From contig NC_134841.1 in NCBI RefSeq assembly GCF_965363235.1, positions 38,159,440 to 38,223,439 of the forward strand: a stretch of 64,000 nt of DNA, given 5' to 3'. The notes under the pieces are model-generated. The model searched no databases. It saw only the letters and a list, made by a program, of their open reading frames with translations, and was not told the origin of the DNA. Below are positions 57,886 through 64,000 of the stretch, piece by piece. How positions within the stretch are numbered: the first letter of the stretch is position 1; each line of letters opens with the position of its first letter. The position numbers and the translations under genes were made by a program. This stretch comes from Mytilus galloprovincialis. Lineage: Eukaryota > Mollusca > Bivalvia > Mytilida > Mytilidae.

Positions 57886-58374
57886 TTTGAGGGTAAGAAG
57901 TTAAGGTTATGTATATAGTTATCAAAGGTACCAGGCTTATAATTTAATACGCCAGATGTGCGTATGTATACCATCTTTTCCTCAAGTTTATTGTTTTCTG
58001 TTTTCTGTTTGATTAAATCGATAATTAAGATCCATTCTATTACATCTAGTGAGCTGTTTATTTGGCAATTGCAAATGGCAGTCAGCTGGGTTTAAGAACA
58101 TGCGTTGTTCAACCTGCTAGTCAAATGCATTTTGTTAAAATATACTTTTTCACTTTTTTGGTCTTTTGGAAAATGTTGTTTGTGCTGTATTTAGACCCCT
58201 CTGCCAAGAAATTTGTTTTGCATGCACACATAAAGTCGTATAAAAATTGCGATTTTTATCCAACACAATCATGTTTGAAATTTGTTTTCAATTTAGACTT
58301 GTTTATATTTTTTGTGTGTGAATAGACTCATAAATAAAATTAATTTGATAAAACCTATGTTAATACCCCTGCTA

Positions 58375-58632
58375 TAAAGATTTTTGATTTTGGAAAAAAA
58401 AGTTTGTTTCCAGTTTTTGGAGAAAAAAAATAATTTGTTTTTGATTCTGAGAAAAAAAAATTGTTTGTTTCACCCTCAGCTACCACTATATGTAATGCTA
58501 AAATTGAAAGAAAAAAATTGTTTTCGACTTGTCGCGAAAAAAATAGATTGTTTTTCGCCAGAGGCGAAAAAAAAAATTTGTCCAGAAAAAAAAACCATAG
58601 CCCCCCCCAGAAAATCAAATGGTTGCTGCCTA
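58375..58632 (-). mobile_element. Harbinger-like MITE with A-run interior, one end kept
   Basis: The right end AAATCAAATGGTTGCTGCC is the terminal repeat (GCAGCAACCATTTGATTT when reversed). Inside are a C-run, then irregular units of GAAAAAAAAT-type separated by about 35-60 bp. The opposite end is lost. It shares the core ACCATTTGATTT with the MITE at 61794-62068. Confidence 0.6.
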
Positions 58633-58794
58633 ACTGCTTAATAACAGCTATGGAATGCTATTTGAATGCCTATATGCAAATTAATCATTGCCTTGAATTT
58701 GTAAACTGAATGCTTATGAACAGCTAGCAAGTAAGAACTGTGAATGCTAGTAAACTGTTTAAGAATTGCAGTCCACTTTGACTTGCCAAGTTGG

Positions 58795-59065
58795 GCTATA
58801 GGTCACTGTACGACCTTCAATAACCAGCAAAGCCCATGCCGCATAGACAGCTATAAAAGGCCCCATAATGACAAATGTAAAACAATTCACACAAGAGAAA
58901 AACTAAGTAAACAGCCTAATCTATATACAAAAAAAATTAAGGGAAAACAAATATGTAACACATCAACAAATGACAACCACTGAATTACAGGCTGCTAACT
59001 TGGGACAGGCACATACAACAATACCGAATGTCGCAAGGTAAATAAACATGTTAGGGGGATCAAAT
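58795..59065 (-). repeat. Reverse copy of repeat H, 5' part
   Basis: AAAGCCCATGCCGCATAGAC, TGACAACCACTGAATTACAG and TGTTAGGGGGATCAAATCCC are mirrored H segments in the correct order. Confidence 0.75.
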
Positions 59066-59139
59066 CCCTCTCTAACCTTTGACAATGGTGAAACAGTACA
59101 ACATAAGAACAAACTATAATAAAATGCTTTGCTGAGCTC

Positions 59140-59525
59140 AGCCTGATACGACCGCAGAGGTTGAACCCTGAACAGTAGGTCCAAATTTGGACACAATATT
59201 CAAGTTTGATACTGTCTGTTTTTGACCCCTTTTTGGCCCTAAATTCCTAAACTGTTGGCACCATAACCCTCAAAATGAATCCAAGCCTTCTATCTTGGTA
59301 TCAAACATTGTGGAACAATTTCAGAGCAATTGAAATACTTATAGACAAGTTATTATCCTGCCTGAAAGTAGAAAAATGCTTGTTTTGGCCCCTAATTCCT
59401 AAACGGGTGGATCATCACCCCCAAAATCACCCCCAACCTTCCTTTTGTGGTATTGAACCTTCTGATTAAATTTCAAAGAGATCCATTCATGTAAACTAAA
59501 GTTATTGTCCGGAGTGTTTTACGTA
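59140..59525 (-). repeat. Family B repeat, reverse, head missing
   Basis: TGATACGACCGCAGAGGTTG, then AATTCCTAAACTGTTGG and 'CAACCTTCCTTTTGTGGT', as in the larger copy at 60820-61738. Ends before the hairpin head. Confidence 0.7.
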
Positions 59526-59532
59526 TACGTCT

Positions 59533-59665
59533 CTTGATTCAATTCAATTCCTTATTTTCACTAAGACACAAAATATATGTTACATGAGGACAAATTACAA
59601 ATCAAATACAATATATATGACAGAATAGACAGGTAACTAATAACAAAAGTGTACATGCATCTAAC
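59533..59665 (-). mobile_element. Possible LINE 3' end, reverse
   Basis: When reversed it ends GTGAAAATAAGGAATTGAAT followed by TGAAT repeats, like the tail of many LINEs. No protein part is present. Confidence 0.3.
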
Positions 59666-60169
59666 TAAATGACAGTAGATAGTTTCTTGATAAATATTAT
59701 GGAACGAATATTGATGATCATAATTATATGCAGTGGTCCCAGCATTATATGCAGTTGCCACACCATTATAGGGCCGTAAATTGCCTGTCCTGTAAGGACC
59801 GGCAGTCTACCAAAAAATTTTGGACCCATTTTTAATTTTCCTGTATGCAATGAACTTTCCTAGAATCCACCATTTCTTAGATTTTTGTAACATTTCAATA
59901 AATAAGCACCTGAAATATATGGTTATAAATCAGACTGTTAGAATAGGTATAGTAAGATTTTTTGTTTACGCTTTATCCTGCTTTTGACTCTTCACATTTT
60001 TTTTTACTTAATACAAGTGTGGACACAGATGAGTGTGGATAGTATGTATGGATGTTTGACAGTGTCTTATGACAAAATGAGTTCTATGTTTTTTCTATAT
60101 GGTGTTATTAACTATGTTGCACGATGACAACCAAATCTGAGCATTATGAGTGTTATTTATTAAATTTTT
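59666..60169. other. AT-rich spacer
   Basis: Contains GGGCCGTAAATTGCCTGTCC near 59770, possibly repeat debris. No other feature. Confidence 0.35.
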
Positions 60170-60500
60170 TATGCCCCCACCTACAATAGAAGATAGGCAT
60201 TATGTTTTCTGGTCTGTGGGTCCGTTCGTTCGTTTGTCCCGCTTTAGGTTAAAGTTTTTGGTCAAGGTAGTTTTTGATAAAGCTGAAGTCCAATCAACTC
60301 GAAACTTAGTACACATGTTCATTATGATATGATCTTTCTAATTTTAAAGCCAAATTAGACTTTTGACCCCAATTTCACGGTCCATTGAACATAGAAAATG
60401 GAAGTGGGAGTTTCAGGTTAAAGTTTTTGGTCAAAGTAGTTTTTGATGAAGCTGAATTCCAATCAACTTGAAACTTACTACACTTGTTGCATATGATATG
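60170..60500 (+). repeat. Hairpin-headed repeat family D, copy 2
   Basis: TATGCCCCCACCTACAATAG...GGCATTATG, then TCCGTTCGTTCGTTTGTCC and two 'GTTTTTGGTCAAGGTAG'-type blocks. More complete than the 19.9-kb copy. Confidence 0.75.
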
Positions 60501-60819
60501 ATCTTTCTAATTTCAAAACTCATAACTGCTCCAAAAGTAATCTGATAGAATTTCAAGCATTTTAAGCCAATATTATCAACATCTACTAATGAGTCTTAAT
60601 ATGTCTACATATCTAAAAAGTCATAGTATTCAAAAGGTAATGCAAAATTATTCCTTTTCATTTTTTTTGTTATATGGATACACATTTGAGTGATACATGT
60701 ACCAATACAATATTTGTTGTGGTATGAAAGTGCAGTAATTAGCATTTACTGTAACTATATTAATTCACACAAATTGAAAAATAAACAAATGAATGGACCA
60801 GATGCTCCGCAGAGCCCAG

Positions 60820-61738
60820 CTTTATACGACTGCAGAGGTCGAAGCCTGAACAGTTGGGGCTAGTATTGACACAACATTCAAGCTGGAAACAGCTCTGAGT
60901 TTGAATTGTGATTAAATAGATGACACAGCCTAGGTTTCTGACACAGAATGAATGTGGTCTAATGAACTTAAATATTTGTTTTGCTTTTGTGTTAGGAGCA
61001 ATTCACTATGCTGCTGAATATTAATCCTTTCAAACAAAAATATCTAAAGAAATTTTCTTTTTAATTTCTGAAATGAGAAACATTTAGAGGAGACAAACTT
61101 CAGTTAAGAGATCAGAAACTAAAAAAATGTATAATTTTTCCATTTGTAAAAGGGCATACCCTAGAAAGTGCTTGCAATCACTGAATGGTTATTAATGACT
61201 GCTTTAATTTATCAGTTGGTAATAAAGTGAATATTGCATTGTATATTGTATAATTGATTTAAGTTGACTGAACAAAGAAAGATAACTCCAATTTTCAAAG
61301 AAGATTTCATAAAGCATTGGTATTAGGTAATTCAAGAACCATTCTGGACAAACTCCAATTAAGGGTCTTGAATTTACAAAAATGTTTGTTTTTGGTCCGT
61401 AATTATTAGACTGTTTGTCCCATAACCCACACAATATATCCGAACCTTCTACTTATGGTATTAAACATTGTGGTACAATTTCAGAACAATTGAAATACTT
61501 ATACACAACTTTTTAAACCGACACTAGATTAAAGCTTGTTTTGGGCACCTTTGTACCCCTTATTCCTAAACCTTAGGGACCATAACCCCCAAAATCAATC
61601 CCAAGCTTCCTTTTGTGGTTATAAACGTTGTGTTATAATTTTGTTGATTTCTGTTGACTTATAATAAAGTTATTATCCAGAAACCATCTTTCGGACAGGA
61701 TACCAATTTACGACCCCAAATTTTTTGTGGTTGTATAA
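60820..61738 (-). repeat. Family B repeat, reverse, with hairpin head
   Basis: Runs from TATACGACTGCAGAGGTCGA through repeated 'CTAAAC..T...CCATAACCC' blocks of about 180-200 bp to the head TTTACGACCCCAAATTTTTT followed by GTGGTTGTATA (61709-61738), which folds like the 28199 palindrome. Confidence 0.75.
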
Positions 61739-61793
61739 AAATGTTGAACATGTGCAATGAAGTATAGTTTTAGAAATCGATTAGGGAGCTACC

Positions 61794-62068
61794 ATTTGAT
61801 TTTTATGGGGGGGGGGGCTAGGATGAAAAATTTTGTCCTGCCTTTTTTTTTAGTTGTAATCTCTGTCTTGCCTTTTTATTTTTCAGTCTATTCGGTCCTG
61901 CCTCTTTTTTTCTTAGCTTATCCTGACTTTTTTACAACAATTGTCATCCTGCCTTTTTTTTTTTTGCCAAGTTACTCATCCTGCCTTTTTTTTTTACTCA
62001 AAATCCTGTCCTGCCTTTTTTTCAAATTTCATCCTAGCTCCCCCCATAAAAATCAAATGGTAGCTCCC
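61794..62068. mobile_element. Harbinger-like MITE, 275 bp, TTA TSD, TCCTGCC array inside
   Basis: Ends GGGAGCTACCATTTGATTT and its mirror (AAATCAAATGGTAGCTCCC) extend for about 45 bp. TTA lies on both sides (61791-61793, 62069-62071), the PIF/Harbinger target. The centre is a run of TCCTGCCTTTTTTT-like units, about six. No coding role. Confidence 0.85.
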
Positions 62069-64000
62069 TTAGACTGGATAGGCCTTATAATTTTTTTCCC
62101 TCCTAATTGAAGGACCGTTTACACTCAGGGCCGAGTCATCAGCAGGCAATACAGATGTATTAAAACAACCTAGCATCATATTGCTAGTAGTGGGAGTAGC
62201 ATTGTCCGGTAAATTTGTTCCCACTTTTTTTTATAAAATGTATGGTTCAAATCAAAATAGAATGCTTTTATCTCCTGAATACTTACATTGTACATAGAGA
62301 TGATACTACTTTGACAAATCCTTGTCCATTAGAGTTGTCTGTCAAATCTTAATTTCACAAAGAATGAATTGCATAACAATGAACTGAGCTCAAAGCAAAG
62401 TACTTTAATAATACACTTAGACAAAGAGCTAAATCCAGTGATATACTTTGTACTACGGGTCCTTCATGACCATCCATCCACCCAAACCATATCTCAATAA
62501 CATTCCATACTACATGATTGGATTCAGAAGTCCTGAAAAAGACATGACTTTTTTTATCTTGTTTTAAGTATGCACAGGTTAAACCTTTATTGTGGATATA
62601 ATCATTCAGTATCTAGCAACTATCAATTTGCTTCATGCACATATTGATATAGGTTGATTGCTCCTCTGTTGGAAATTAGAACACACCTCCATCTAATTTT
62701 AGTCAACTGACGAAGAAAAATTCAAAACTATATAAAATGTTATCTAAGACTTGTCAGTGTCTATTTCCTTTGCCACTGAATAAGATTCCATATTTACAAC
62801 CAATGAAAATCAAATATCCCTCTAATAGACTTAGCATTGAAATCGTTTTCTAAAATGGTAGTTATGTGGAACCTAGAACTAAAAAAATTGAAACAATATA
62901 TCTTAAATATTTCAAATGCATGTACATTTAATAATTCTCCAAAATTCACTTTATTTTTCCTTTTTTGGTTTTCTGTTGGAGACTGTATATTGACCTCTAT
63001 GTAGCCTTTTCAACTTATAAAAGGGGGGCTACATTTCCATAGAATTAAACTTTTCTGAAAGAATTGATTCCATTTATTTTCAATAAACAATAAATATTGA
63101 AGTCTATAACAGGCATCTAGGAACAGGCTCAACATTATTTCTAAACATGTATTAATATATACCAAAATGTGGACAAACCTACATTAAATATTCTACTTCA
63201 ACGACTTTAATTAGTGGAGTAGATCAAATTAAAAAGTCACAATGGTTAAAAACTCCAATGGCAGTCTTTCCTGCTAAAATCTTGATGTGTAGAATGTGAT
63301 AATCTTGATGTGTAGAATGTGATATACCATTTTTGGGTCTATATACTGTCCTTTAAATTTAGGTCATTTTGACACGGCAAAATATGAAAAAAAATGTAAA
63401 CTATGGTCTGGAAAGCACACAGTTTGTGATATTTTAAGGTATCTTTACTAAGAAAACCTGCAAATCTCAGTGGCAGATCCAGAACTTTTCAAAAAGGTGT
63501 GGGGGCTCTGATGGACCAGAGGGTTGCCCACTCCCATCAAGCTTCAATGATTTCTTACATATATGTCATAAGCTAAATTTCCCCCACCCCCTTGGTCTGT
63601 CTATGCATCTGTTTATCGTTCTGCGAAATAGTACTAATACTAATTTTTCCCCTCCCTTACCTGGCCCTAGACAGTTGCTTACCTTTGTAAACATTTTATA
63701 ATTATAGTCAGGTATATATTGATTGAGAGTAACTTACATAGTAGTTAATGGGACTCTTTTTCACACGGTTCTGTGAAATATAATACGGCAAATATATACC
63801 CGTACATACTATCCGCATAACACAGAAATCTGATAGATTTTCACTCCTCTGGGAAAAATCAACCTGTGAAATGAAATACCATGCCTGGAAAAAAATTACC
63901 GGGACAAATTATCCTCAGGATAAAATATCACGGAGGACGAAATAAACCGTTACATTACATGAGAAGCCGGTTTGGTTACAAATAATTATGTCACGTGAAG
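62069..64000. other. AT-rich end region with small repeats
   Basis: A hairpin-capable TGTAGCCTTTT...AAAAGGGGGGCTACA lies at 63000-63033. A perfect 23-bp direct repeat (AATCTTGATGTGTAG...) occurs twice at 63278-63323. A partial GGATCC MITE end (CAGTGGCAGATCCAG) lies near 63470. No gene recognised. Confidence 0.45.

Noticed and set aside
58355-58641. Long frames on both strands rich in lysine or phenylalanine
   Set aside because: Produced by A-run units inside the Harbinger-like MITE.
61757-62110. 117-codon frame rich in phenylalanine and leucine
   Set aside because: Translation of the TCCTGCCTTTTTT units of a MITE.
1-64000. Retroviruses, LTR elements, Polintons or other capsid-bearing elements
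   Set aside because: No long terminal direct repeats, integrase, protease, capsid or family B polymerase signature was recognised.

Overview
The window looks like nuclear DNA of a marine bivalve, most probably a mussel (Mytilus or a close relative). It is strongly AT-rich and gene-poor, and most of it is dispersed repeats of kinds I recognise from memory in mussel DNA: the 'GGTCTCTTGTGGAGAGTTGTC' type, the TGACCTTGACCTCATTTTCA type and the GCTCACCTGGCCC hairpin type. No bacterial features, rRNA, ordinary tRNA genes or CRISPR arrays are present. No retrovirus-like, Polinton-like or other capsid-bearing element was recognised. No database was searched, so family names are from memory.

Layout. 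0-3 kb: a TGACCTTGACC repeat, and a mussel repeat split by a hAT-like MITE with a perfect 8-bp target duplication. 3.0-7.3 kb: a 4.3-kb segment bounded by perfect 32-bp inverted ends and a 7-bp duplication; it encloses a TATA-less promoter and remains of a minus-strand gene. 8.3-9.4 kb: the best protein gene of the window, three minus-strand exons with matching phases. 9.9-14.8 kb: stacked insertions (LINE, DNA element, tandem duplication, TA-flanked element carrying another LINE piece, foldback). 15.5-18.5 kb: two nested DNA elements. 19.7-25.6 kb: hairpin-headed repeats and a 1.03-kb TIR element. 25.65-27.94 kb: a 2.29-kb TA-flanked element built largely of TTCATGAA palindromes. 27.9-28.5 kb: a mosaic of four repeat families. 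29.9-30.7 kb: a decayed Tc1/mariner copy.

30.8-38.5 kb holds the most striking object: about 93 head-to-tail units of about 82 bp. Each carries a core close to the CTCF motif, and the same core is bounded by splice-site-like sequences. Next come an exon-like segment duplicated from 23.8 kb and a 990-bp tandem duplication (39.2-42.7 kb) whose units carry an open, splice-bounded exon. The last unit is split by a 3.7-kb composite insertion that itself contains an 806-bp TIR element.

From 47 to 64 kb: a LINE 3' portion, a C-family hairpin repeat, a diverged foldback, a 1.2-kb palindrome of tRNA-derived SINE units, two Harbinger-like MITE families with homopolymer-rich interiors, and reverse copies of dispersed repeats. 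The genes seen do not form a pathway. The main themes are nested transposition and modular hairpin-ended repeats.
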